A stretch of DNA of 64,000 bases from Auanema rhodensis (GCA_964057225.1 OZ059896.1:16132501-16196500), one strand, 5' to 3'. Numbered from the stretch's first letter, positions 36,883-48,988 are shown. Translations and numbers: made by a program. The notes: a model not told the origin generated them from the sequence alone.

Positions 36883-39800
36883 TTAATCATCAGCATTATC
36901 TTCTTCAATTTTGGCAAGATCTTTTTCAATAGCTTGAAGTCTTTGCTTCTGCTTTTTGATGGCCTTCTTGTCACCACTGAAATCAAGAAATCAAAATTAA
37001 AGAACATATCGGATATTGTCTTCGTATATAATCCTATCTAAAACATCAAGCAAATTCAAAATACGATTACCTGAATTTTTCAGCAGTCTTTTCACGAAGT
37101 TCTTCAACTGTGTCATCAGTTTTGGCCCATTCAAGAACTAAACGCCTTCCATACAAGTGAGTGGAATGCACCAAAGCATCAAAAGCTCGTTTAGCTTCAC
37201 CAACTGACAGAAAATCTACAAAACCAAAGCCACGATGTTGATCTTTGCTTCCGACCTGTGGAAAAAGACATTGTAGAATGTTTCGGGAAAAAAACTACCT
37301 TTCTTGGAATACGTATATCCTTGATTTCTCCGAAAGTGGCGAATAAGCTTTCAACTTCTTTAATTTTAGCCTAAAAGCCAGGAAATCAACAAATAAAATC
37401 AAACTCAACAAACCTGGAAGGGAATATTTCTGACCAAAAGCTTGGTGCACTGTCCTTGCGCTGCGGCATTGATCCCTTTTCGCTTGACTGAATCTTTATC
37501 ACCAACTTCCCGATGTGAAATTTTTAGTTCCAGACTATGACCATCAAGAAGTTCACCCTGTACTTAAAGGTTAATTTGATTAGAAAGGGACACTAACCTG
37601 CATTGTTTTAATGCAATGTTCAGCTGCCTCTTGGGTATAAAACTGTAGAAAACCAAAACCCATAGATAAACTTTTTGATGGATCAACAGGATTAAGCTTT
37701 TTACTGACTTTAGCAGATTTAATGCGGAACTTTTTGCTGCAAACGCTCATTGAATTTATAATCACGTTTTCTTCCCATACCTGAAGAATTTATGCAAGGT
37801 ATCATCTGTAGTATCGAATGATAAATTCTTGACAAAAACTGTGCAACCAGGTTCCAAGCTATCGTCTTCATTCTCCTCTGTACCTTTCTCTTCAGCTTCC
37901 TAGAAGAATTATATGTATTATTTAAATCTTTACATAAGCGCATCACCTTGGTATTTTCTTCGTACTGTTTTTGCTCATCGATAACTTCAGTCTTTTCATC
38001 TTCCACTGATTCCTGCACTTCTTGCGCTTCCTCCTTTTGCTTGTTTTTATTTTTGAGAGCTTTCTTTTCTTCATAAGTAAGTTCACGTTTATTGATGACT
38101 TCTTTCTTAGTCTCTTCTTCGGTTTCTTCTTCTTCACCCTTAGAAAATTAAATGCTCATAATATTCATTGAAAAAAATATTCACCTCAGTTTCCTTCGTA
38201 TCACCGAATACATTTCCAGGAGCCCATTCCAAATATAAAGGTTGAGTACGGAAACGTGAATAAGCCAAGGCCTGAGAAAAATTGTCAAATAAATTAAGTT
38301 TAGCCTCAAGAACTCACCTTGAAAGCTTTTTTAGCATCCACGTCATTGCCCATAACAATTAAGGCACTGACACCTCCTTCAGGTGGGATTAAAACTTTCT
38401 CTACAGCTCCATATCTTTCAAATAAGCGTTGCAATTCTTCAGCAAGAACTCCAGCTGGCAAATTTTTTACTAATATGACAGTATTACTGTAAACATTTTA
38501 GATACTTAATCAATAATATAATAGAAAATTAACCTTCTTTTTGTAGACGGTCTAGAGAAGGCATCAAGTTTGACACCATTGGCTAAAAGAAAATCTCTAA
38601 CTTCTCGTACAAGCCGTGTTTCAGCTAAGGCGAGGCGTACACCAGCACTAATAAATAATTAAACTATATACATTAAATTCGGGTACAAACCTTTCTCCTT
38701 TATCACCTAAAAGTAGGTCAGATTTTTCAACTCCAAGCTTCTCAGCTAATGTATCAGCAATAGCATTAGGACCCATGAACAAAGCATTCCAAGAATGAGT
38801 CTGTAAGCAAATTGTAAACTATAATTGTGCGAACATCACATTACTTTTCCAGCATTGGCTTTCAGCTTTGCTAGTTTTTCCTTTTTGAATGATGTACCAG
38901 CTTCTTCAATTTCTTTCTCCTTAGGTGCTTCTCTTTTCTCTGATCCTGGCAAGATATGCATCATACGTCCCTTTAGAAGATAACTTTCGAAAAGATTTCA
39001 ATGTTCAATATACCTTGAAAATTTGACCATCGCTAGCAGCATAAGCTGCTACAGCAGACTCAGGAAACATAAACTCAACTATTCCAAAACCTTTACATTT
39101 GCCTGTTTTCTTGTCTATGATTACCTAAAATTAGAGTTAAAATTCTATTTTTAATAAAATCAAAATTACTTGAACGTCCGATATTTCACCGTACTGCTTG
39201 AACAGACTTCTAAGATCAACCTCTTTTGTAGAAAAGGACAAATTTCTAACAAATAATCTACCAGTTTCGAGAATATCCTCTCGAATACGAGCCTATAAAT
39301 AAACTAAAGATAAGCAAGATATAAATAGAAATCACGAGAAAAATAAATGTGAAACAAAAAAGAAACAACTTTTAAGATATTTCGAAATTTAGATAAATTT
39401 AATAGAAAATAAATAAATTTATAAGCATACCTCTTCGGTCGCACGATCTACACCGGGATCTTCATACTCTTCTTCTTCTGGCTTTTCTTCTTCTTTTTGA
39501 GGAACCTCAGTAATAGTTAACCTATATCCTCCTAAAAATTCCTGATTCCGTTGTATAGCACGTCGCACATCCGGTGGACGATTAAAGGAAACAAAAGCAA
39601 CAGAACTATTTGTTCCGTTTATGAGCTATAAAAAATTATACATTGATATAGCACGATTAAAATTTACTTTCATAGCTTTGATTCGAACAGGACTTATCCA
39701 TTCTTTCAAAGACTTTTGTTTGATAGACGCCGGTAAACCGCGGAATATTAGCGATAATTTAGTGTCTCCTAAAAAAGAATAAAATTTCAAAAATATTAAC

Positions 39801-40518
39801 ATTTCAGAAAAATTCTACCTTCTACGCCACTTAGAAGTTCTTCCAACAGTTTTCCCTCTTCTTCAGTCGGAGGTGGAGCATTAACTTCTGGATCCTAAAA
39901 TCAAATAATAGCAAGACTACAAAGATATAACTGTTTTTACTTTTTTCTTAGCCATTCCTTTCGACTCTAAAAATGCTTCAAAGTTTGGATCGTTTTGATC
40001 AGCTTTGGTTTTTTTCTCTGATGGTTCATCATTATTTTCAGAATTTTGAGTTCCATGTTTTCTTTTGAAAGCACTGAAAAAACATATTTAAAAAATTGAA
40101 CAATGACAACAACAAAGCTTAAACAAACAATACAAATATTACATAGTAAATGTTTCAGAATGTTTAAAAGATTATTAGAATACCTGCTGTCTTTGGCATA
40201 TATACTCCACGCTCGAGGCTTATCATCAGCTCCGAATGGTCTACAAACTTGAACCTAAATACAAAATTATTATCTATTTTTGCATTTATCTTTGTATACC
40301 TGTAATTGTCCAGATCCCATATATGTTCCATCAGTACCAACAATAGCTTTATTAGCTATAGCTTCAGAATCAAATCCCAAAAATGCAAACTTGCGAAACA
40401 CGCCTTCTTTGGTATATTTTAATGTACAATCAGTAATATTTCCAAATTTTTTAAAGTGTTCTCTTAAACTTTTTTCGGTACAATTAGCCGGGAGATTTTT
40501 CACGATTAAACGTGACAT
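36883..40518 (-). CDS. rbd-1: RBM19/Mrd1-type pre-rRNA processing protein with six RRMs
   Basis: Nucleolar protein needed for 18S pre-rRNA processing. RRM1 opens the protein ([23 protein letters not shown] 40516-40518). A divergent RRM2 ([20 protein letters not shown], about 39500-39770), RRM3 ([28 protein letters not shown]) and RRM4 ([18 protein letters not shown]) follow. The conserved inter-RRM region [17 protein letters not shown] typical of Mrd1/RBM19 lies between RRM3 and RRM4. A Lys/Glu-rich linker, RRM5 ([20 protein letters not shown]) and RRM6 ([29 protein letters not shown]) complete the array, ending KIEEDNADD with stop 36883-36885. Length about 870 residues, in the family range. 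All domains are in the expected order. Confidence 0.92.
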
Positions 40519-40977
40519 CTAAAAGTAGACATCAGTAATATCAGAAAAAACATAAAATTTTCAAATATTAATAATTTTTCAAGGAAGTAGAGAATATACT
40601 TAGATTGATAATTTTGTTAAAGCATTTAAGGCATGTTATAGTATAATTAAATTATATAATTTGTCTAATATATATTTTGAAGGTTTGTATTTTTTGTTTC
40701 ACAGAAACTGATGAAAAATTATTCATTACGAAGCAATACGAAGAGCGACAATGATAATTTAAAGGTTCACCTGGCGCGAAATAAAAAATTCAAAAAAAAA
40801 AAAAAAAAAGAGCACAGAGCGTCTGCTCACTTAAGCTTTCAGTATTATTATTTCAATAATTATTAATTCAATTTATAAAACAAGCGAGTTATGGTATTTT
40901 AAAAAAAAAACTCAGTTTCTGCAAAATTACGGTAGCCAAATGACATTACGTGATTTCAGGAGATTGCTTTGAAAAGC
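40519..40977. other. Divergent spacer rbd-1 / zinc-finger gene
   Basis: 459 bp containing a poly-A run near 40790-40809. The two genes are head to head and may share promoter elements. A TTTCAG about 20 nt before the zinc-finger ATG (40978) is a possible SL acceptor. Confidence 0.5.
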
Positions 40978-43465
40978 ATGGCCTTTTTCTCAAAAACGGT
41001 TAGTTTTTTAAGTAAAAAGCATATTTCTTTTTAATTTGAGGAGTATTGCATGAAACAAGCAATTTAATATTCTTTAGGTGCGATTGCGCTGTGATTTTCC
41101 AGATTGTAAAGATGCAAGAGAACGAAGAGATTATAGTATTACAACTATGGAAGAGCACATGGCGAATCATTTTTTGTGTGTCCGACCAAATTGCAAACAA
41201 TAGTACTATATTTAATATATTGTGAAGGTGAACGATATTTGGATTTAGCATTCATCAATATGCATGTTCTTGTGGGATGTTTTTTGCCACTCATTATCAT
41301 TTTACGGTTCATCTGTACGAGTTTAAGAAAGACAGGCATCAGGTTTGAAAGCAATTTAATTTTTGTCTTTATGACATCTTTAGCCTCTGACATTTAAACC
41401 CCAATGGTCTGACAAAGAGTATCTTGATGCACAATCGTATTTTCACACTAAGTTTCTGCCATTATATGTAATTCACGTTCCTTTCCCTAAGACGTGTTAG
41501 TTTTCTTTATTAATCCAACGTATATAACGTGGAACTAATTTAGTAAGGGTTCCTACCGATTTTCCACCTCCCAGCCGAGTTATCAATGGTGAAGATATAG
41601 ATGCCGATGATTATAGATGTATATTTTTTAAAATGAAAATAATTTTTAACTAATAAGTTCGAATTTAGCTAGGAGAGGTTCCACTCCGGGATATGCTACA
41701 CCTGGAAACGCTACACCTGGATCATTTTCACTTTCACGACATGCATCTCCTTCAAGATCTCCCCATAGAGGGCACACACCAATTAGGCAAAGTGAGTTAA
41801 TTAAAAGAATCTTATCTAAATAATATTTTATAGCCAGGCAAAGCTCACCGAATTATACCCAAGATAGCGCTCAAAATACTACAGCAGTTCCTTTTGGTGA
41901 AGAAGGTAATAATTTGCATTAAGTTTGTCTAGAATCGTAATCAAAATGGTCTTAGATCGGCGCCCACAGCCAGTATCATCAGCAAATAATAGTGTTGGAT
42001 TGAATTCTTCTTCAACTCAAGGTAGTTGCATATATTTATTATATAAGAACACTTCTAGAAACAGAAAATCTTAATTCAACTCCATTTGATGAAAAAGCAT
42101 TTTTGAAAGCCTTTCATCGCCGTTTTCCTTGTAAGGAAGTGAAATCAGCTCCCTTATCCATACCGGAAATGAAACCTAAAATCAAAATAGCAATAAATTT
42201 TGGTTCCAATACAATTAAAGAAATTGAAAATAATCAACCAAATCAAAACGGGGAAGAACAAATAACTACCGATAATTCGTGTAGCCATGATGTATTATTT
42301 CTGGTCCCAACCTTTCTTCTTTCAGCTACTTCTAGCTTTTCACTCAGTAAAATTAACACCAAAAAAAGAAAACAACCGACTGTGCAAGAAGAAACCCCTT
42401 CGTATTTGATTGCTAAAGAATCAGATTCTCAAATAAGTGATATCTCTGAACAATATCGTTATGGTGACATTTATTATTTTTTTTAATCTAAAGTTTTTTA
42501 TTTGTTTTTAGGTAATCATCCGCAAAGTATGTCATCTAGTTACAACTATCAGTCTTCTCTTAATTACGGAGGACTTCCGGCTTCCCGAACATGCAAGGAT
42601 TTAAATAATGGGAACTTCAGTAAAAGACAATACAATGATAAAGAAGCTCCTTACACTCGTACCGAAAAGGTAGACCACCAACATTCTGGGCGCAGCTACA
42701 ATCATCCTGAAAGGAGTTCTCAACCACAAAACTTCCAAGCCTATCAGCAAACTGTTCAAGTACCTCATATTCAAGCGATGCAACCTTCTCACTATCAGGT
42801 GGGAAATACTACAAGGCATCAAAATGAACATGCTCTTGAACAGGCGGCCATTGTTCCTAATAATTTATCAACTAATGATTTGCCTAGTACAAAAGGTTCT
42901 GAACCAGCTTCATCAACCATTCAAAAGCAGCAATCAAATGAACCCAGTTGGTCTATGCACACCTCCGACAATCCTAAGGATCAGGTATTATTGCAAAAAT
43001 TAAAAAAAAATTAGAATTATTATTAGTATTATTAACTTTGATTATATGTTTACTCTAGGTTACGGTCGAGCCTTATGAATATGAAGGTTATGAGGCTATT
43101 CATTTAAGACAGAACTCAAAGTCATCTTATCAACCTTCGAAAACTAGTAACGTGTATTGCATTTATTGTTTATAAAATATGCAATTTACAGACACATGTC
43201 GTAGAATGTTTCCAATTCATAGTTTGTCTGCTGATGATGAAAGCAGGATATCTAATTTCCGACCTAGAAATTCTCGGCCGGAAAAGCCGAAATTAGTAAC
43301 TCATCCACCTTTCATGGAGGTATACAGTTATATGATACCAAAATATAAATTAATTTTCAGAATGTTCCATTTCAAGGAGCAAGAACGCGAACACGAACAC
43401 GGAGTAGAAGTCGAAGTCGAAGTCGTAGTTGTAGTCGTTCTCGTAATCCTGTTCTTCGATCTTAA
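40978..43465 (+). CDS. Atypical zinc-finger protein with disordered body and RS tail
   Basis: I do not recognise an orthologue. A spliced model starts MAFFSKT (40978) and joins VRLRCDFPDCKDARERRDYS and TTMEEHMANHF (a C-x4-C-x18-H-x3-H C2H2-like pattern). CVRPNCKQ and YACSCGMFFATHYHFTVH then give a second Cys/His cluster, followed by FKPQWSDKEYL and FPPPSRVINGEDIDADDY. The rest is low complexity: RRGSTPGYATPGNATPGS, SPSRSPHRGHTPIRQ, Asn/Gln/Ser-rich exons (about 42100-43000), an RP-rich exon at about 43190-43318, and a final exon RTRTRSRSRSRSRSCSRSR ending in stop 43463-43465. The N-terminal zinc fingers plus RS tail suggest a nuclear RNA-related or chromatin protein, by inference only. Some splice sites (41450-41570, 42285-42330) are uncertain. 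Confidence 0.6.
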
Positions 43466-43895
43466 TGCTTAGTATGTCATTTTTTTAATGAGGTAACAAT
43501 TCTCAAGAAGATCAGATTTGTTGGGTAATGATATGATATATGTTTTCTCGAGCGAAATATGAATAAAATGAAACTATATCCATATTTGCAATATTTTTTT
43601 GTAGTATATACTTTATCAATTCAATTGATTTTTGGATTAGCATGTTCCCAAAATACACAATCTTTTAAATATCTGTTGTAATCTTGTTTTTTATTTATTC
43701 GCATCTCTTTGTAAATATTTGCTTAAATTCAAATTTCCATATGTATTTATTTATTAGTTCCAAGAATAACTTTTGTATTACCCTTTGCTCAAATTTGTAA
43801 TCAATTAGCTATTAACCCCTTTATAAAAATAAATGATTTATATTATTATTTTCAGCTTTTTTTACAGTTTTTCAGTACGGGTTTAATTATTTGAT
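43466..43895. other. Convergent intergenic region
   Basis: AT-rich 3' flank of the zinc-finger gene and of lipase 1. Nothing else seen. Confidence 0.6.
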
Positions 43896-45316
43896 TTACT
43901 TGCAGCCTTTTTCTCCCCATTCTGACACATTCTTTTCGAAGTAATGAAGATGATCTTCGATGCTCATAGTAACAAGTAATCCATCACTGCACTTATGATC
44001 TTCCTCACCTTAAATGCTAATTAGAGAAAATGTTTAATGTTTGGACCGACCTGAGCAAACTTCGTACTTAGCTCCTGGTTTCATACTGCTCTTGTAGAAT
44101 GCCTGAAATAATTCGTTTCTTGATAGTTAAGATAAATTTTTAGAAATTAACTAGGTCTTCTCTATCTTGTGTAGTGTGCTCACCTCAAACTTGTGATGAT
44201 GGTAACGTTCTACATCCTCATTAGGGACATGAGGAACAATATCTCTCCAGTGAGTCACGCGATAGCAGGTATTCATGTTCTAAACTTTTAAATTATTTTG
44301 ATCATTCAAGACATAATGAACTTGATTATCATGGGCAGCTGCGAAGGATTTGTCACCAGTGCGAGGTTGTCCGAAGGTGTAAAGATAAACGTTATTGGCT
44401 GGAACCAAGTTTGTAGAAACAATGTAACTTGCAGCCAAAGATGCCATAGCTCCTCCAAGAGAGTGTCCAGTTACCTGAATTATCAGCATTTGATTAATTT
44501 CAAGCAAGAACGTTTGCTAATTACCCAAATTTTGTATCCTGGATTAGCGTTTTTCAAAGTTAAGAAGTCATTTTTCATTCCACCGATCCAAACATCCATG
44601 AAAGCATCATAGAAATATTTGGAAACTTTTCCTCCAGCTGGCCAAATAATCTGAAACAAACCAAATCGGTTTATACACATATATATCTGAATTCTTATAC
44701 CTTATCCTTGAAAATAGCTTGGTTTGATTCAGTAACCAACTGGAAGAAACGATTAGTTCCACTAAAATTCAAAAACTTGAATTCAAATATTCTGTCAAAA
44801 TCAGTTTCTACCGGAATGCAATGACAATGGCTTTTTCATTTGGTAATACAGCTGTATATCCGGAACAACTATCCCTAGCCAAATCACATTTGACAGTTAC
44901 TTGTCTTTTCAGCTGAAAATTTTATTGCCGTTAGTTCCGTTGGTATATTTCATAAAAAAAACATTAATTTCTTTATGTTACGTTTATGATAAGAAGAACC
45001 ACGTGTTAATTGAGTTTTATTTGCTGATAATGTTCCACAAACCACATGCGAAATGGCGAAATATTCAATGAGTTTGATTGATATGAGACAGTTTCGTCAT
45101 TGACTTTTTAGAACTTTTTTAAAAATATTGAATTCAACTAACCTGTCCATTAAACACATGAGTTAAACATTGATCTGGCTTCTTGGAATAAGCTGCAGAT
45201 GATAAAGCCAGCATCTTGCTTCTGGCTGTAGCATCAGAGTATGCATCTTCTTCAAGAGGTGGGACAATGAATCCAAGACATGTTGTGGTTAACCCAAGAA
45301 AAATAATGAGTTTCAT
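43896..45316 (-). CDS. Secreted class-3 (alpha/beta hydrolase) lipase, copy 1
   Basis: Triacylglycerol-lipase-like protein, probably secreted into the gut or extracellular space. The signal peptide is MKLIIFLGLTTTCLGF (ATG 45314-45316). Next come ARSKMLALSSAAYSKKPDQC, the oxyanion-region motif AIVIAFRGTN, the nucleophile elbow VTGHSLGGAMASLAASYIV, and LYTFGQPRTGD. The catalytic Asp lies in RVTHWRDIVPHVP, with the His in the C-terminal SIEDHLHYF region; the protein ends EKGCK (stop 43896-43898). Cys pairs (CDLARDSC, CSGEEDHKCS) suggest disulphides. It matches Lipase_3 along its length, about 300 residues in about seven exons, and is intact. It is a tandem paralogue of the lipase at 45742-46895, same strand, 425 bp apart. 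Confidence 0.9.
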
Positions 45317-45512
45317 CTCCTAAACATATGATTAAAGTTGGAGTCTTGTATGATACGGCTAATATAAAGAAGAAACAAAAAGAATTAAACGCTGAAAGTC
45401 AAAAATCATAAGAACCGATAGACCAAATGCCTGGCACTGACATTATCGTTAAGACTGTGGCGAACAAAATCTCTTCCTTCTTTTTACATTGATGAAATTT
45501 TATCACGACAGA

Positions 45513-45526
45513 TGATAAGATTATCA
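45513..45526. promoter_or_regulatory. Palindromic double GATA site upstream of lipase 1
   Basis: TGATAAGATTATCA carries two opposed TGATAA motifs, about 200 bp upstream of the lipase 1 start codon. TGATAA is the preferred site of the nematode intestinal factor ELT-2. Function is inferred. Confidence 0.45.
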
Positions 45527-45741
45527 AAAAGAAGGGAAAGAGAATATGGAGAATTGCTCAAATCATATAAACAGGCATGGCTTAGAGAGAAAAATTAAAT
45601 TTTTGTTTTGGTGTCTGGTGTCTGGTTTATAGAGTATGAAGTTTACAGAGATTTTCAAATAAAACATTTATTATGATCAATTATATTATTACAGATTATA
45701 ACAAATTCATAAAGATAACTATTAAATAAGTTTCGTCATAT

Positions 45742-46895
45742 TTACTTGCAGCCTCTTTCTCCAAAATCTGACACCTTCTTTTCGAAGTAATGAAGATGAT
45801 CTTCGATGCTCATAGTGAAGGTCAGATGATCAGAGCATTTCTTGTCCTCATCAGCTGAAAAATACGAAAATTTTGTAAATTCCATTGAGCTTTCTTGGTT
45901 ATTACCTGAGCAAACTTGGAACTTAGCTCCAGGTTTCATACCGCTGTGGTAGAAGACTTCAGTCTTGTGGTGGATGTAGCTTTCCATTCCCTCAGGTGGA
46001 ACGTGTGGGACCATGTCTCTCCAGTGGGTAACACGGAAAGAATTGAATCTCTGTAATTAGAAGAAGAATAACCTAAACTTCTATTTTACTGGTTACTTGA
46101 TTATCGTGAGCATCGGACCATCCGCTGTTACCAGTGCGAGGTTGTCCGAAGGTGTACAAGTACACATTAGTAGGATTAGCAAGATTTTGGTTAACGATGT
46201 AACTTGCAGCCAAAGATGCCATAGCTCCTCCAAGAGAGTGTCCAGTCACCTGCAATTTTAATTTTGAATAATCATTTTAATCAAGATTTGATATCTTTCT
46301 AAAGAACTTAACAACATACCCAAATTTGGTAGTTAGGATTAGCGTTCTTAAGAGCAAGGAAATCATCTTTCAAACCTCCAGTCCATACTGACCAGAAAGC
46401 ATTGTAGAAATATTTAGAAACCTTTCCTCCGGCAGGCCAGTTGACCTAGAAAAAAATTATTTTGGGAAGAAAATTGTATCATAGCTTACCTTAGATTCGA
46501 AAATACTTTCATTGGACTCGGTAATAAGTTGGAGGAAAGCGTCGGTTCCACGGAAAGAAAGAACGATAGCTTGATCCGCATTGAGAACGGCGGTATATCC
46601 GGAACACTTGTCAGAACCGAACAAATCACATTTTACGTTAACTTGTCTTCTGAGCTACAAACAACAATGTTATGAAGAAAAAAAAACTTTTAAAAAATAT
46701 TACCTTAGCATTAGAAAAAGCATTGGCTAAGCAGTTAGCTGGAACATTTGCGTAAGCTGCGGCAGATAGAGGAAGCATCTTATTTCTGGCCAAAAGGTCA
46801 TTATATCCTGGAGTTGCAACTAATTCGTCATTAACTTGAATGCGGAAAGCAACAGTACTGGCTACAAGAGCCAGAAAAACGAGGCTGAGATGCAT
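45742..46895 (-). CDS. Secreted class-3 lipase, copy 2
   Basis: Tandem paralogue of lipase 1. Signal peptide MHLSLVFLALVASTVAF (ATG 46893-46895, directly preceded on the minus strand by TTTTCAG, a good SL acceptor, with a TATAAG box further up). Then ARNKMLPLSAAAYANVPANC, AIVLSFRGTDAFLQLITESN, and VTGHSLGGAMASLAASYIV, identical to copy 1 around the catalytic Ser. LYTFGQPRTGNSGWSDAHDN, RVTHWRDMVPHVPPEG and SIEDHLHYFEKKVSDFGERG follow, stop 45742-45744. The active-site residues expected for Lipase_3 (Ser, Asp, His) are all present. Some exons are almost identical to copy 1 at nucleotide level, notably around 46190-46255, pointing to recent duplication or gene conversion. Confidence 0.9.
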
Positions 46896-48016
46896 TTTCT
46901 GAAAATGATAAAACGAATAAAGAAACATTGTGCTTATAAACGATTCCAAAATGGGCAAGAAATAGTTTGAATGAACGTTGAGCTACAATTTCTCAGACAT
47001 GATTTCTGAACATGCAGTTCAAGACACAACTGTACGAATCACTCTGGCTGAATATGATTGGAGTGGTGATTTTTCGTCTGCGTCTGTCCTTATGTTGTCC
47101 TTAAGCACTGTGCAAGCTCGGAGAATGCCTCCTGATAAAGTGTTGAGACCGGATGTAGATAAGCTGATCAATGCAATAATCTGCGTGATTGAGTGTGAGG
47201 CCATCATTAGCAGCTGAGGATCGAAATAATCACGTGCTTAATCAATCACCATATAGCTTGCATTTCTTCATTGCTTATCGAGCATGATCACTCGTTCCTA
47301 ATCGGCTTTTTAAAACTTTCGTGCGAAGGTATGAAATGTTCAATTATTTTGAAAAAGTTTACATTTTCAACGAAAGAAACTATTTCATACGAATTCGATG
47401 ATTTGTGATCATTTTATCACATATTCTATACAATAACTATATAATTTTCATATTAATAGTGAGTATATCAACAGAACAAGCTACATACATACCAAATATA
47501 TCTCTTATTCTTCAAAAAGTTTCAAACCTGAATTTACTTTTATGAAAATGAATTACTTGTTAAGACTTATGACATGTAGTGTATCTTCGTTGTCTCGATG
47601 AAACACCAAAATCTGTTTTATCAGTTAAATTCAAAACAATCAGTTAAACCTTATTACTAGCTAAAAGCAATAATTGTTCTCACACCATGTTCTGATACAG
47701 CGTTTTTCAAATTAAAAATAGAAAATTTATTCATTTCGTAACATTTGAAATGAATAACTTTACAGATCCACCAAAAATGTTTATTATTGTTTAACATAGT
47801 TCATAGAAATAACTTTATACTTCCTTCTATCAACAACTGTTTCATCCATTTCAACTGTCATTCCTGGTTCTCCAATCTTTTCCGAACATTTCAAAAGCTT
47901 GTATGTACAAGTTAATAAAGATATTAAGATTTAAATAAATTATTTTATTTATTTTTTTGTTGTCGAAATATTTAAATAATTTAAAGTAATTTATATAATA
48001 ATTAATACAGATTTTA
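46896..48016. other. Intergenic region upstream of lipase 2
   Basis: The first 60 bp hold the lipase 2 core promoter. Overlapping open frames on both strands at 46978-47217 show no domain or homology I recognise and are probably chance. The rest is AT-rich. Confidence 0.45.
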
Positions 48017-48501
48017 GGGGCTGGTATCGTTTCGCCCACCCCCCCCCCCCCTAAGAGTTAACATTAGAGCGCATGCGTTTTTTACCTGAAAATAAAGAGT
48101 CTCATCTCTGTGAGTGGGAGTGCTCTCTCTGATACTTTTAATACTTTTAAATTTTGTTGAAGCTCTCTCTATCTGGGGGGGATACCCCCCCAGACCCCCC
48201 GGATTTGGGATAGAGCACTCCCGCTGGTTTATGCAAAGCTAGTGCGTGCCCAAAATGTTATCTTAGATCATGCGTTATTTACTCGAAAATACAGTCTCAT
48301 TTCTGCGAGTTTAATACTTTTAAATTTTGTTGAAGCTTTCTCTATCTGGGGGGGATACCCCCCCAGACCCCCCGGATCTGGGATAGAGCACTCCCGCTAG
48401 TTTATGCAGAGCTGGTGTGTGCCCAAAATGTTATAAGCGCGCTCTAATGTTAACTCTCTGATTATTAGGGGGGGGGGGGTGGGCGAAACAATACCAGCGC
48501 C
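48017..48501. mobile_element. hAT-like non-autonomous element (MITE), 485 bp
   Basis: Flanked by an identical 8-bp direct repeat AGATTTTA (48009-48016 and 48502-48509), the target-site duplication size of hAT elements. The ends are inverted repeats: GGGGCTGGTATCGTTTCGCC at left against GGCGCTGGTATTGTTTCGCC (reverse complement of the right end). They continue through a poly-C/poly-G run to GTTAACATTAGAGCGC, roughly 55-60 nt in all. The interior has two 124-bp tandem copies. No coding capacity. Confidence 0.8.
48138..48434. repeat. Internal tandem duplication in the hAT-like element
   Basis: Units at 48138-48261 and 48311-48434 are 124 bp each and differ at about six positions. Each contains a G7-ATA-C7 hairpin (GGGGGGGATACCCCCCC). 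The similarity extends weakly further to the left of each unit. Confidence 0.85.
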
Positions 48502-48634
48502 AGATTTTATTTTAAAATAATTAAAATACTTACACAAAATGCTTTTGTATATTTTTAGATTGATCCCAAAACAATGTAATTTGAAGATGGTGGTGCTCAA
48601 TACGAGGAAATAAACTGTTCAAACATCTCATATA

Positions 48635-48988
48635 CAGTCCTGTGCGATGAAGGTTGCACACCCACTAGGAAGCTTTATATCTTTTCACACAAACTACAAA
48701 AATTCAGAAAAAATATTTTTTGAATGTTAAAAAACGATAAAGAATTCAGAAAAAATCTGAAAACAATCAAAAAATTATGTTTAAAAGTACTTTCTGAAAT
48801 CTCCGAAATTTTTATAAACCGCTTAAAATCTTTTTTCACGAGTTTCATGAGTTTCATAAAGATCAAGATTCATACCTTTTATATTGAGATGAATTATACT
48901 ATATAAACTCACAAAATCTTTTTGTAGTTCGAAGGGGTTTTCTGTGGACTTTAACATAGGGGTGTTCGGCTGTCATCGCACATGACTG
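48635..48988. mobile_element. Tc1-like non-autonomous element, 354 bp
   Basis: Left end CAGTCCTGTGCGATGAAGG and right end (reverse complement) CAGTCATGTGCGATGACAG are inverted repeats flanked by TA on both sides (48633-48634, 48989-48990). CAGT ends with TA duplication are typical of Tc1/mariner transposons. The interior is AT-rich without transposase. Confidence 0.7.

Noticed and set aside
46978-47217. Paired sense/antisense frames upstream of lipase 2
   Set aside because: No signal peptide, domain or splice context I recognise. Length is within chance for this base composition.
48000-48520. G/C homopolymer runs considered as CRISPR-like or telomere-like repeats
   Set aside because: They are the ends and internal hairpins of a transposon with target duplication. 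There is no spacer-repeat structure or telomeric hexamer.
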